A stretch of DNA of 64,000 nucleotides from Virgisporangium ochraceum (GCF_016863655.1 NZ_BOPH01000126.1:52868-116867); one strand, 5' to 3'; shown: positions 52,208-60,761, counted from the stretch's first letter. Translations and numbers: made by a program. The notes: generated by a model not told the origin, from the letters alone.

Positions 52208-53022
52208 CCGTCGAGGAGGTCACGGGCGTGGGCGCGCGACTGCGCGTCCGGGTCGACGCTGTCGTCGGTCGAGCTGATCGACGCGTACGTCTCGCGGATC
52301 GCCGCGTGGGCGACGTCGTCGTCGGTGTCGCGGTAGCCGGCGACCGCCTCGGTCACCGGCTTGCCGGCGGCGATCTGCGTGAGCGCCCACACCGTGCCGA
52401 CGGCGTGGGTGAGCCGGTCGTCGACCGCCGGCGTGCTGTCGGCCGACTCGGCCCACGTCCACAGCCGCACCGGGCGGATGTTGCCGACGTCGGACCCGAT
52501 CGAGTCCTTCAGCGAGCTGAGCGCGTCCATCAGCTTCACGTACGTCTCGACGTCGAACGCGCCGAAGTTCGGGAACTGCTTCGCCGCGTCGGCGCCCACG
52601 TACCCCTCGACCCGCAGCGCCGCCGACGCCTCCAGGCGGTTGAACTGCGCCTCGGCGGCCACGAACGGCAGCGTCATGTTGGCGCCGGAGTTGAAGTTGC
52701 TGACGTTCACCACCAGCCGGGCCGCGACCCCGTACCGCCACTGGCCCTCCGGCCGCGCGACGCTCTTCGACCGGGAGAACTCCGCCACCAGTACCCGGGA
52801 CTTGCGCGCGAGGCTCCCGCCACCGCCGACCGTGAGCCCGAGCTTCGCGGCCACGTCGGTCTCCAGCTGGTACTGGTCCCACTGCCAGGTGTCGAGGTCG
52901 TCGGGTGCGGGAACGTCGGAGTCGACGAGGTCGGGCGGCGGGTCGACCTTCAGCCCGGCCCCGAGGGACGAGGCGCCACCTTCGGCCAACGGCGCGGCGG
53001 CCGCCATCGGATACCAGCCCAT
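52174..53022 (-). CDS. Unknown soluble protein, probably leaderless
   Basis: 282 residues, no signal or membrane helix, acidic. A central beta-rich region (SRVLVAEFSRSK, QWRYGVAARLVVNVSNF, LPFVAAEAQFNRLEASAALRVEGYVG) is followed by a helical part (FGAFDVETYVKLMDALSSLKDSIG) and a disordered tail. I do not recognise the family. TAGCGT at 53034-53029 lies 6 nt before ATG 53022. Its last 34 nt overlap the end of the dioxygenase gene on the other strand. Confidence 0.75.
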   Translation of the reverse strand: MGWYPMAAAAPLAEGGASSLGAGLKVDPPPDLVDSDVPAPDDLDTWQWDQYQLETDVAAKLGLTVGGGGSLARKSRVLVAEFSRSKSVARPEGQWRYGVAARLVVNVSNFNSGANMTLPFVAAEAQFNRLEASAALRVEGYVGADAAKQFPNFGAFDVETYVKLMDALSSLKDSIGSDVGNIRPVRLWTWAESADSTPAVDDRLTHAVGTVWALTQIAAGKPVTEAVAGYRDTDDDVAHAAIRETYASISSTDDSVDPDAQSRAHARDLLDGYRAKSGWFAR

Positions 53023-53049
53023 GGCGAGACGCTACAGGCCCGCCGGCGC

Positions 53050-53216
53050 GGACGGCTGTCACCTTCCGGATTACAGTTCCCGTCGTCAGCTTCCGGATCG
53101 GCGCGAGCCTGCTGACCCTGCGCCCGCGTGGCACCGACCCGACCGGCGCCCGGCACCGCACCCTGTTCTTCCGCGATCCGGAGGGCAACCTGCTGGAGAT
53201 CTACGCGGAGATGTGA
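53050..53216 (+). pseudogene. C-terminal remnant of a VOC (glyoxalase-like) protein
   Basis: The plus frame ending at TGA 53214-53216 reads LLTLRPRGTD...RHRTLFFRDPEGNLLEIYAEM, the last beta-alpha-beta unit of a VOC domain including the metal-ligand Glu. No start, no first half and no ribosome site; the left part dissolves near 53050. It overlaps the 3' end of the DUF1537 kinase gene. Confidence 0.65.
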
Positions 53217-54445
53217 GCCCAGGCCGTGCCGAACAGGTCGGGCTCCCCGAAGTTGCCCGACTTCAGCAGCAGCGCCAGGCGCGGCCCGGAGTCCGGGACC
53301 ATCCACGGCAACCCCGGCCCGGCCGCCGGTCCGACCCGCAGGGCGTCGACACCGAGCGCGCCGACCACCGCACCGGACGTCTCGCCACCGGCGACCAGCA
53401 GCCGCCGCACCCCGAGCGTGCCGACCGCCCCGACGGCGATCCCGGCGGTGGCCCGCTCCAGCAGGCCGGCCGCGCGCCCGGGCCCGAGGCGCGCCTCGGC
53501 GTCCCGCACCCGATCGGGATCGGCCGACGACGTCACGAGCACGGGACCGTCGCCGGCGCGGCCGATCGCGGCGAGCACCCGCTCGACGGTCCCGTCGAAG
53601 TCGGCGGCGAGATCGAGGGGCGACAACGGCACGAGGGGACCGTCGAACGCCGCCACCTGTTCCCGCGTGCGCGCCGAGCAGCTTCCGGAGAGGATCAGCC
53701 GGCGCCCGTCGGGCACGGACGGCACCGCCCGGGCGGCGCCCGTACCGCCGGTCCGGACCCGGGCGAGCGCCGCCGCCAGACCCGCCGCTCCGCCCACCAT
53801 CCGGCGGTCGGCGCGCAGCAGCGCGGCCGCCAGCGTGTCGAGGTCGCCCTCCGTCAGCGCGTCGACGATGACGTGTCCCCGGCCGACCGCCTCCAGCGCG
53901 CCGGCGACGGCCGCCGGCCCCGCGGCGACCGTCGGCCAGCCGATCGACGCCACCGCGCCGGCCGCCTGCCGTCCCAGCACGCGCACGAGGTCCGGGTCGC
54001 GCATCGGTGTCAGGGGGTGGTCGCGCAGCGGCGAGTCCGACAGCAGCCGCCGCCCCACGAACAGGTGTCCATTGTAGACAGTGCGGCCGACCCGGGGCGT
54101 GGCCGGCGTTCCCACGGTGACGCCGCCGAGGAGCCCGGCTAACGCGTCGGCGACCGGGCCGATGTTGCCCTCGTCGGTGGAGTCGAACGTCGAGCAGTAC
54201 TTCTGGTACAGCGTGTCGCATCCCGCGTCGAGCAGCCAGCGGGCCGCCGCCACCGACGCGGCGACCGCCTCGGCCACCGGCGCCGTGCGCGACTTCAACG
54301 CGACGACGGCGCAGTCGCACCCAGGCGCGGAAAGAGCCGGCGTTCCCAGGAACACGATCGCCGACGAGCCGGCGTCGCTGACCGCGTCGGCCAGGTCGCA
54401 CGCACCGGTGAGGTCGTCGGCGACGACCCCGAGCCACGGCGTCAC
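53201..54445 (-). CDS. Four-carbon acid sugar kinase family protein (DUF1537)
   Basis: 414 residues. N-terminal GVVADDLTGACDLADAV (substrate-binding domain), YQKYCSTFDSTDEGNIGPV, then a nucleotide-binding half ending LLVAGGETSGAVVGALGV and LLLKSGNFGEPDLF, as in the DUF1537 kinases (OtnK, DtnK, LtnK type). These phosphorylate C4 sugar acids such as threonate or erythronate. GTG 54445 overlaps the DeoR stop by 4 nt, so kinase and regulator are one transcript, divergent from the FGGY/aldolase operon. Substrate in this locus is not known. Confidence 0.9.
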   Translation of the reverse strand: MTPWLGVVADDLTGACDLADAVSDAGSSAIVFLGTPALSAPGCDCAVVALKSRTAPVAEAVAASVAAARWLLDAGCDTLYQKYCSTFDSTDEGNIGPVADALAGLLGGVTVGTPATPRVGRTVYNGHLFVGRRLLSDSPLRDHPLTPMRDPDLVRVLGRQAAGAVASIGWPTVAAGPAAVAGALEAVGRGHVIVDALTEGDLDTLAAALLRADRRMVGGAAGLAAALARVRTGGTGAARAVPSVPDGRRLILSGSCSARTREQVAAFDGPLVPLSPLDLAADFDGTVERVLAAIGRAGDGPVLVTSSADPDRVRDAEARLGPGRAAGLLERATAGIAVGAVGTLGVRRLLVAGGETSGAVVGALGVDALRVGPAAGPGLPWMVPDSGPRLALLLKSGNFGEPDLFGTAWAHISA

Positions 54446-55209
54446 GCCACCACCACCTCGCGGCACCGCGAGCGCAGCAGCGCCACCTGCTCCTCGCCGG
54501 CGCCCGCGTCCGTCACCACGACGTCGACCGCGCCGAGGTCGAGGAAGCGCATCGGCGCCCGCGCGCCGATCTTCCCGTGGTCGAGGAGCAGGACGACGCG
54601 TCCCGCGATGCGGGCCATCGCCCGCTTGGTCTCGGCGTCGGAGGCGTTCGCGGAGTAGACGCCGTCGGGACCGGCCGCCGTCGCCGACAGCACGGCCACG
54701 TCGACGGCCAGGTCGTCGAGGCCGGCGCGGGTGATCGGCCCGGTGAAGGACCGGGTGGACGCGTGGTAGGCGCCGCCGAGCGCGATGAGCTCCACGTCGT
54801 CGCGGCCCACGCAGGTGGTGATCACGGGCACCGAGTGCGTGACCACGGTGAGCCCGCCGGGCAGCAGGCCGGCCAGCGCCGCGACCGTGGTCCCGGCGTC
54901 GAGAGCCACCACCGACCCGGGCGGCACCAGCGCGACGGCCGCCCGGGCGACCGCGGCCTTCTCCCCCGCCGCCGCGTCGCTGCGCTGCTCGAACGGCGCA
55001 CCGGTCGCCGGCGGCGCGCCGCTCGCCCCGCCGGCGACGCGGTTCACCAGGCCCTGCGCGGCGAGCTGCCGCAGGTCGCGCCGGATGGTCATCTCCGAGA
55101 CGCCGAGCGCCGCCGCCGCCTCGGTGGACGACACGTACCCGGACTCGCCGATGCGGCGCAGCAGCTCTCCCCGCCGCTCGGGCGCCTGCGTGTAGCGCAC
55201 GACAGCCAT
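54442..55209 (-). CDS. DeoR-family transcriptional repressor
   Basis: 255 residues. N-terminal helix-turn-helix (RRGELLRRIGESGYVSSTEAAAALGVSEMTIRRDL, in pieces) and a C-terminal sugar-phosphate sensor with ALDAGTTVAALA, YSANASDAETKRAM and VLLLDHGKIG. Members answer to phosphorylated sugars. The palindrome TGTTCG-ACAA-CGAACA at 55253-55268 lies in the divergent promoter and is its likely site. Confidence 0.92.
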   Translation of the reverse strand: MAVVRYTQAPERRGELLRRIGESGYVSSTEAAAALGVSEMTIRRDLRQLAAQGLVNRVAGGASGAPPATGAPFEQRSDAAAGEKAAVARAAVALVPPGSVVALDAGTTVAALAGLLPGGLTVVTHSVPVITTCVGRDDVELIALGGAYHASTRSFTGPITRAGLDDLAVDVAVLSATAAGPDGVYSANASDAETKRAMARIAGRVVLLLDHGKIGARAPMRFLDLGAVDVVVTDAGAGEEQVALLRSRCREVVVA

Positions 55210-55243
55210 CCAAGCAGGTGTGTCAGGAAACGCACAACTGACC

Positions 55244-55272
55244 TTGACCGAATGTTCGACAACGAACAAACT
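55244..55272 (+). promoter_or_regulatory. FGGY-operon promoter with DeoR operator in its spacer
   Basis: TTGACC (55244-55249), 17-bp spacer, CAAACT (55267-55272), 6 nt before ATG 55279. The perfect 16-bp inverted repeat TGTTCGACAACGAACA (55253-55268) fills the spacer and touches the -10, so binding would exclude polymerase. Confidence 0.66.
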
Positions 55273-55278
55273 TGGACC

Positions 55279-56694
55279 ATGCCGGTCGCCAGCCTGGGCA
55301 TCGACCTGGGGACCACCAACACGAAGGTCGCGCTCGTCTCCCTCGACGCGTCCGCGGTGCGGGTCCACGCCGTGGCCACGGCGCCGACCCCCGAGCCGCG
55401 CGACCTCGGCGCGGTGCTGGCCACGCTGGTCCGCGAGGTGCTCGCCGGCGCGGCACCGCCCGACGCGGTCGGCATCGCCTCGATGGCCGAGACCGGCGTT
55501 CCGCTCGCCGCCGACGGCACGCCCATCGGCGGGTGGCTGCGCTGGACCGGTCACCGCGCCGGCGCCGAGGCCGACGCCCTCGCGGACCGGCTCGGGTGGG
55601 CCCACCTCGTCGCCGCGACCGGGGTGCGGCCGAGCGCGAAGGTGCCGCTCGCCACCTGGGCCTGGCTGCAGACCCATCGTCCCGAGGTCTGGGACGCCAT
55701 GTCCCGCTGGGCAGGCGTCGCCGACCTCGCCGCGTTCGTACTCACCGGACGGCTGATCACCGACCACACGCTGGCCGGGCGCACGATGGCCTACCGCCTC
55801 CCCGCGACGGCGGAGGCACCGCCCACCGCGTTCGACGACGACCTGCTCGCCGAGGTCGGGCTGCGTCCGTACCACCTGCCGGCCGTCACGTCGGAACCCG
55901 TTGCGGTGACCGGGTTCGCGGGCCTCCGCGACGGGACGCCCGTCGTCGTCGCCGGGCACGACCACGCGGTCGGCGCCTACGCCTGCGGCGTCCGCGAACC
56001 CGGCGACGTGGCCGACTCGCTCGGCACCGCCGAGGCGGTGCTCACTGTCGTCGCCGGTGAGCCGGACCCGGTCGCTGCGGGGCGGGCCGGCATGAGCGTG
56101 GTCCTCACCGTCGGCGGCCGGTACCGGGCGGTCCTGGCGGGGCAGTCCAGCGCGGGGGCGGCCGTCGAGTGGTGGCTCGCCAACGAGGCCGCCGGCGTGA
56201 CCCGCGAGGAGCTGTTCGCCGACCTGCCCGACGGCCCCACCGGCGTCCTCGTGCTGCCCTACGTGCGGGGCCGCCAGACGCCGGCGCCCGACCCCGCGGC
56301 CCGCCCGCGGGTGGTCGGCCGCGAGCCGGCGCACGGCCGGGCCGTACTGGCGAAGGCGTTGCTGGAGGGCCTGAGCCTGCACACCCGCTGGATGCTCGAC
56401 GAGCAGGCCCGTATCGCCGGCGGCACCGGCGCACCGGCGGTGTTCCTCTTCGGCGGCGCCGTCGCGGGCAACCCCGACTGGACGCGCATCAAGGCGCAGG
56501 TGCTCCCCGGCACGCTGCGCGTGGTGCCGGCCGCCGAGCCCGTGGCCGTAGGTGCCGCGCTGCTCGCCGCCGTACGGGCCGGGCTCGTCGGCCCGCCCGG
56601 TCCCGCGCTCACCACGGAGCCGGCGCCGGCCGGCGCGAAGCCCTACGACGACATGTACGACCGGTTCGTGCGAGCGGCACAGGAGAACGGATGA
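55279..56694 (+). CDS. FGGY-family carbohydrate kinase
   Basis: 471 residues. The N-terminal phosphate loop SLGIDLGTTNTKVALVSLD is at residues 4-22; VVVAGHDHAVGAYACGV (catalytic Asp region) and LFGGAVAGNPDWTRIKAQVLP are in the C-terminal half. FGGY kinases phosphorylate ketoses, polyols or aldoses. ATG 55279 is favoured by the 6-nt distance to the -10 (leaderless); ATG 55252 lies inside the operator and is unlikely. First gene of an operon with aldolase, racemase-fold protein and glycosidase, joined by ATGA and GTGA overlaps. Confidence 0.9.
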   Translation: MPVASLGIDLGTTNTKVALVSLDASAVRVHAVATAPTPEPRDLGAVLATLVREVLAGAAPPDAVGIASMAETGVPLAADGTPIGGWLRWTGHRAGAEADALADRLGWAHLVAATGVRPSAKVPLATWAWLQTHRPEVWDAMSRWAGVADLAAFVLTGRLITDHTLAGRTMAYRLPATAEAPPTAFDDDLLAEVGLRPYHLPAVTSEPVAVTGFAGLRDGTPVVVAGHDHAVGAYACGVREPGDVADSLGTAEAVLTVVAGEPDPVAAGRAGMSVVLTVGGRYRAVLAGQSSAGAAVEWWLANEAAGVTREELFADLPDGPTGVLVLPYVRGRQTPAPDPAARPRVVGREPAHGRAVLAKALLEGLSLHTRWMLDEQARIAGGTGAPAVFLFGGAVAGNPDWTRIKAQVLPGTLRVVPAAEPVAVGAALLAAVRAGLVGPPGPALTTEPAPAGAKPYDDMYDRFVRAAQENG

Positions 56695-57554
56695 CCACAC
56701 TGGACACGATCGCCCGCCCGTCCGGCGGGTTCGCGATGGTCGCGATGGACCAGCGCGAGAGCCTGCGCACGATGTTCGCCGAGGCGGGTGCGGGCCGCGT
56801 CGGCGACGACACGCTCGTCGGGTTCAAGACCGCTGTCGCGCACGCGCTCGGTCCGCACGCGTCGGGGTTCCTCATCGACCGGCACTTCGGCTTCGACCGC
56901 GTGCGCGCCGGGGTGCTGCCGGCCGGCTGCGGCCTGATCCTCGCCGCCGACGCGCTCACGCAGGACCCCGGCGGACCGGTCGAGGACACCGCGGTCGACG
57001 GCGTGGTGGCGGCACCGGAGTTCGACCTGACCGGCGTCGACGCCCTGAAGCTGCTGCTGATCTGGCGCCGCGACGCCCACCGCGAGCGGCGCGTCCGGCT
57101 GGCCGAGCGGTTCGTCGCGCTCGCCGCCGAACGCGGCGTGCTGTCGGTGCTCGAACCGGTCGTGCGGGTCGCGCCCGGCGAGAGCGAGGACGACGCGATC
57201 CTCGACGCCGCGCGCGACCTCGCCCCGGTGGGCCCGAGCCTCTACAAGGCCCAGGTTCCGCGGCGGGGCAGGGGAACCCCGGACGAGCTGCGCAAGGCGT
57301 GCGAGGCGCTGGGCTCGGCGATCGCGCGGCCGTGGGTGGTGCTGTCGCAGGGCGTGGACCGCGACGACTTCCTCGGCGCGGTCACCGCGGCCTGCCAGGG
57401 CGGCGCGAGCGGGTTCCTCGCCGGACGCGCGCTGTGGAGCGACGTCGTCGGCCGGCCCGACCTCGACGGCGCGCTCGCCGAGGTGAGCGTGCCGCGGCTG
57501 CGACGGCTCGTGGAGGTCGTCGACGCCCACGCGACCCCGTGGCGGCGGGCATGA
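56691..57554 (+). CDS. Class I aldolase of the LacD/YihT group
   Basis: 287 residues. Throughout its length it reads like sulfofructose-phosphate aldolase YihT and, more distantly, tagatose-bisphosphate aldolase LacD: PSGGFAMVAMDQRESLRTMF at the start, LKLLLIWRRDA, SVLEPVVR, the Schiff-base Lys in LYKAQVP (Lys186), WVVLSQGVD, and GFLAGRALWSDVVG with Arg246 at a phosphate/sulfonate-contact position. It splits a ketose phosphate into two C3 units. The FGGY kinase upstream would make the substrate. Whether the sugar is a sulfosugar cannot be decided; no sulfoquinovose-specific partner is seen. Confidence 0.86.
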   Translation: MTTLDTIARPSGGFAMVAMDQRESLRTMFAEAGAGRVGDDTLVGFKTAVAHALGPHASGFLIDRHFGFDRVRAGVLPAGCGLILAADALTQDPGGPVEDTAVDGVVAAPEFDLTGVDALKLLLIWRRDAHRERRVRLAERFVALAAERGVLSVLEPVVRVAPGESEDDAILDAARDLAPVGPSLYKAQVPRRGRGTPDELRKACEALGSAIARPWVVLSQGVDRDDFLGAVTAACQGGASGFLAGRALWSDVVGRPDLDGALAEVSVPRLRRLVEVVDAHATPWRRA

Positions 57555-58210
57555 CCACCGTCGGCCTGCTGCACACGGTGCCCGCGCTGGCCGCGACGTT
57601 CGACGACCTGGTCGGCGCGCGGGCGCCGGAGCTGCGCCGGATCCACGTCGCCGACGCGTGGCTGCTCGACACCGCCCGCCGCGAGGGCGTGACGTCCGCC
57701 GTGGAGCGGACGGTCGGCGACCACCTACGGCATCTCACCGCCCGGGGTGCCGCCGCCGTGCTGGTGACCTGCTCCTCGATCGGCGAGGCGGCGGAGCTGG
57801 CGGCGTCCACAGTGGACGCTCCGGTGCTGCGGGTCGACGCGGCGATGGCAACGGAGGCCGTCGTCACCGCCGCCGCGGCGCGGGGACGGATCGCCGTGCT
57901 GGCCACGCTCGCCTCCACGCTCGGACCGACCGGACGGCTGGTCGAACGCGCCGGGCGGCTGGCCGCCGGTCCCCTCGCGGTGACCGCCACCGTGGTCGAC
58001 GGCGCGGCCGGAGCCAACGACCGCGGCGACCGCGAGCGCGGCGACGACCTGGTGGCCGACGCGGTGCGCGCCGCCGCGGCCGACGCCGACGTCGTCGTGC
58101 TCGCCCAGGCGTCGATGGCCCGCGCGGCGGCGCGCGTCGACGTGGCGGTGCCGGTGCTCAGCTCGCCGGCCGGTGGGGTGGCGGCGCTGCTGCGGGCCGT
58201 CGGGCGGTGA
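57551..58210 (+). CDS. Asp/Glu-racemase-fold protein lacking the second catalytic Cys
   Basis: 219 residues of the aspartate/glutamate/hydantoin racemase superfamily. The first catalytic Cys is present (LVTCSSIGE, Cys74). The second Cys, expected in a VLGCT-like turn of the C-terminal domain, is replaced by VVLAQASM near residue 186. True racemases need both. It may instead be a decarboxylase, isomerase or one-sided epimerase, or dehydratase-like. ATG overlaps the aldolase stop; its own stop overlaps the glycosidase GTG. Being locked between an aldolase and a glycosidase argues for a role on a sugar-derived acid. Confidence 0.8.
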   Translation: MTTVGLLHTVPALAATFDDLVGARAPELRRIHVADAWLLDTARREGVTSAVERTVGDHLRHLTARGAAAVLVTCSSIGEAAELAASTVDAPVLRVDAAMATEAVVTAAAARGRIAVLATLASTLGPTGRLVERAGRLAAGPLAVTATVVDGAAGANDRGDRERGDDLVADAVRAAAADADVVVLAQASMARAAARVDVAVPVLSSPAGGVAALLRAVGR

Positions 58211-60033
58211 GGGTCACCTCCGGCGACGGCACGTGGACCGTCACGGCCGCCGGCTACGTCCTGGAGCTGCGCCTGCCGCAGCACACCGCGATCCTCGCCG
58301 ACCCCGACGGGCGCATCTGGTCGCGGCTGAGCCTGTTCGCCTCCGTCGACCGGGCCGACCTGCCCGACGAGTCGTACGCGCTGTCCGGACCGACGGTGTC
58401 CACAGTGGACGACCACGTCGTGGTCGAGGCGGCCTCCGCCAGCACCGCCTGGGACGCGAAGACCGTGGTGCTGCGCTGCTTCGAGGACCGCGTCGAGGTG
58501 ACCGCGCGGGTCACCGGCACCGGCACGCTCGGCACCGTCCAGCTCCTGGGCGGGCGGGCGACGCTGCCCAGCGGGGCGTGCGGCACGTTCCGGTCCTCGT
58601 ACGACTTCGCCTCGGTGTTCAACCCGACGCCCACCGAGCCGGTGCGGGTCGTGCGGCCGGCGCACGCCGGCGTCGCCCTCGGCATCGTCGGCGACGCGTC
58701 CCCCGGCCGGCTGCACGCGGTCTTCTCCCCGCCCCCGCTGTGCCTGGCGTTCGGGCGCGAGCCCGTCGCCGACGCGACCGGGGTCCCCGCCGGCGGGTGG
58801 CTGAGCCTCGGTGTCGTCGCGCCCGTCGAGGACCTCACGGTCACGCAGGTGCGCTACGCCCCGCTCGACGGCGGCTTCCTCGTCGAGCTGGACTACGACG
58901 GCCGCACGTCCGTCGCCGGGTCGTTCGAGACCCCCGCGCTCGTGCTGCGTCGGGTGTCCGACCCGTGGGACGCGCTGGCCGTCCACCGCGACGACCTCGT
59001 CAGCCGGGGATTCGCACCGGACCGGCCGGCCACCACCGCGCCCGGCTGGTGGACCGAGCCCATCTTCTGCGGCTGGGGAGCGCAGTGCGCCGCCGCTCCC
59101 CTGCCCGGCCAGCCGTCGTCGCACCCGTACCTCCTCCGCGACCTCGGACCCGCGACCCCGCCGCCCGGCCTGCCGACCGCCCCCGACCTCGCCCGCCAGG
59201 ACCGCTACGACGGCTGGCTGGCCGGCCTCGCGGAGCACGGCGTCGTGCCGGGCACCGTCGTCGTCGACGACCGCTGGCAACTGCAGTACGGGACCGCCGA
59301 ACCCGACCCCGACCGCTGGCCCGACCTGCGCGCCTGGATCGCCGGCAGGCACGCGGCCGGCCAGCGCGTCCTGCTGTGGTGGAAGGCGTGGGACCCGGGC
59401 GGCCTGCCGGCCGCGGAGTGCGTCACCGACCCGGCCGGCACCCCGGTCGCCGCCGACCCGGGCAGCGCCGCCTACCGGAAACGCCTGGCTTCCATCGTCA
59501 CCGCGCTGTTGAGCCCCGACGGCCTGGACGCCGACGGCTTCAAGGTGGACTTCACCCAGCGCGCCCCGGTCGGGCGCGGGCTGCGGCGACCCGGCGCGCC
59601 CGCCGGCGCGCCGTGGGGCATCGCCGCGCTGCACCAGCTCCTCGCGACGCTCTACGGCGCGGCCAAGGCGGCCAAGGCCGACGCGCTCGTCATCACCCAC
59701 ACCCCGCACCCCGCGTTCGCCGACGTGTGCGACATGGTCCGGCTCAACGACGTCCTGGAGCTCGACCCCGACGGGCGGGTCGTACCGGCCGCCGACCAGC
59801 TGGCGTTCCGGGCCCGGGTCGCCGCCGCGGCCCTGCCCCACCACCCGGTCGACACCGACCAGTGGCCGATCGGCGACCGTGCCCAGTGGCGCGCCTACGT
59901 GGAGGAACAGGCGCGCATCGGGGTCCCGGCGCTCTACTACGCCGACCGCGTCGACCGGTCCGGTGAGACCCTGACCACCGACGACCTCGCCCTGGTCGCG
60001 AAGACCTGGCGTGAGTACCGGGCGGCCCGGTGA
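58207..60033 (+). CDS. Retaining glycosidase-like protein (GH31/GH36-type barrel), cytoplasmic
   Basis: 608 residues without a signal peptide. An N-terminal beta-sandwich (about 1-260) is followed by a TIM barrel: GWWTEPIFCGWGAQ, VVVDDRWQLQYGTAEPD, RVLLWWKAWDP, LDADGFKVDFTQR with Asp448 as the likely nucleophile in the K-x-D motif of GH31/GH27/GH36 enzymes, and HPVDTDQWPIGD (Asp549/Asp551) as candidate acid/base region. It would release a sugar from an imported alpha-glycoside for the kinase and aldolase encoded upstream. Assignment to a specific GH family is not secure. Confidence 0.72.
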   Translation: MRVTSGDGTWTVTAAGYVLELRLPQHTAILADPDGRIWSRLSLFASVDRADLPDESYALSGPTVSTVDDHVVVEAASASTAWDAKTVVLRCFEDRVEVTARVTGTGTLGTVQLLGGRATLPSGACGTFRSSYDFASVFNPTPTEPVRVVRPAHAGVALGIVGDASPGRLHAVFSPPPLCLAFGREPVADATGVPAGGWLSLGVVAPVEDLTVTQVRYAPLDGGFLVELDYDGRTSVAGSFETPALVLRRVSDPWDALAVHRDDLVSRGFAPDRPATTAPGWWTEPIFCGWGAQCAAAPLPGQPSSHPYLLRDLGPATPPPGLPTAPDLARQDRYDGWLAGLAEHGVVPGTVVVDDRWQLQYGTAEPDPDRWPDLRAWIAGRHAAGQRVLLWWKAWDPGGLPAAECVTDPAGTPVAADPGSAAYRKRLASIVTALLSPDGLDADGFKVDFTQRAPVGRGLRRPGAPAGAPWGIAALHQLLATLYGAAKAAKADALVITHTPHPAFADVCDMVRLNDVLELDPDGRVVPAADQLAFRARVAAAALPHHPVDTDQWPIGDRAQWRAYVEEQARIGVPALYYADRVDRSGETLTTDDLALVAKTWREYRAAR

Positions 60034-60063
60034 CCGAGGTCGTGGCCGGCACTCCTTCCCGCC

Positions 60064-60649
60064 GTGGGTGTCGCCGTCTCCGACGGTGACACCGTCCTTC
60101 CCGGCATCCGCGACGTGCCGCTCGCCCCGGTCGGCGCCGGCGACGGCGGGGTGATGACCTACGGCTACCGCGCCTGCCTGACCACCGCCGACGACCGCAT
60201 CCCGTTCCCCCGGCGGGGTACGACGGGGCGGCGTTCGAGCTCGGCCGGCGCCTGTTCCACCGGTGGCGCGACGTCGTCGCCGGCGACCTCGTCGGCTGGA
60301 GCCGAACCTGCCCGGCGGCAAGTGCGACTCCGCACGACATCGTCGCGATGGGGTCCTACCATCTGGACGTCCGCGAGGTGCAGCGGACGTGGCGGTGGGT
60401 CCCTGAGCACCCGTACCGGTCGCTGGTCCCCGGTTCGCCGACTGCGCCAACCTCCTTGTGCCGGTGTGCGTGTCGGCGTCCCACATCGCGTTCTCGTCGG
60501 TCCGCACGGAGGTCCAGTACCAAATGTTGGGACACGCGGCGGGGCTCGCCGCGGTGCTGGCCCTCCGTGACGGGCGGCCGGTGCGGTCCGTGGACGTCGC
60601 GCACCTCCAGCGGCTCCTCCGCGACGCGGGTCAGATCCTGTCCGTGTGA
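60064..60649 (+). pseudogene. Remnant of an FAD-dependent oxidoreductase
   Basis: Three frames carry pieces of the C-terminal half of one FAD-dependent oxidoreductase (PF12831-like): VSDGDTVLPGIRDVPLAPVGAGDGGVMTYGYRACL (read in parts, to about 60200), then ELGRRLFHRWRDVVAGDLVGW and SYHLDVREVQRTWRWVPEHPYRSLVP in another frame, then VPVCVSASHIAFSSVRTEVQYQMLGHAAGLAAVLALRDG to TGA 60649. The dinucleotide-binding N-terminus is missing and at least three indels are needed. It was probably the last gene of the operon starting at 55279. Confidence 0.8.
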
Positions 60650-60747
60650 CCCCGGCCGGCGCGATGGGCGGCCGGGGCGGCCCCTGGGGTCGCTTCCGGG
60701 TCAGCGCCACGGGTGACGGCGGGTGCGGAGATCTTCTCATCCGATTC

Positions 60748-60761
60748 TGGAATCGTTACCA
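60748..60761. promoter_or_regulatory. LacI-type operator TGGAATCGTTACCA at the MBL gene start
   Basis: A 14-bp palindrome with central CG and two mismatched pairs, the classical LacI-family form, ending on the first base of ATG 60761. An overlapping perfect palindrome CGATTCTGGAATCG is at 60742-60755. The LacI gene is second in this operon, so autoregulation is likely. Confidence 0.6.

Noticed and set aside
53201..60649. Classical sulfoquinovose (yih) operon
   Set aside because: Only the aldolase resembles a yih gene; no YihQ-, YihV- or YihS-like enzyme and no transporter is present, so the name is not used.
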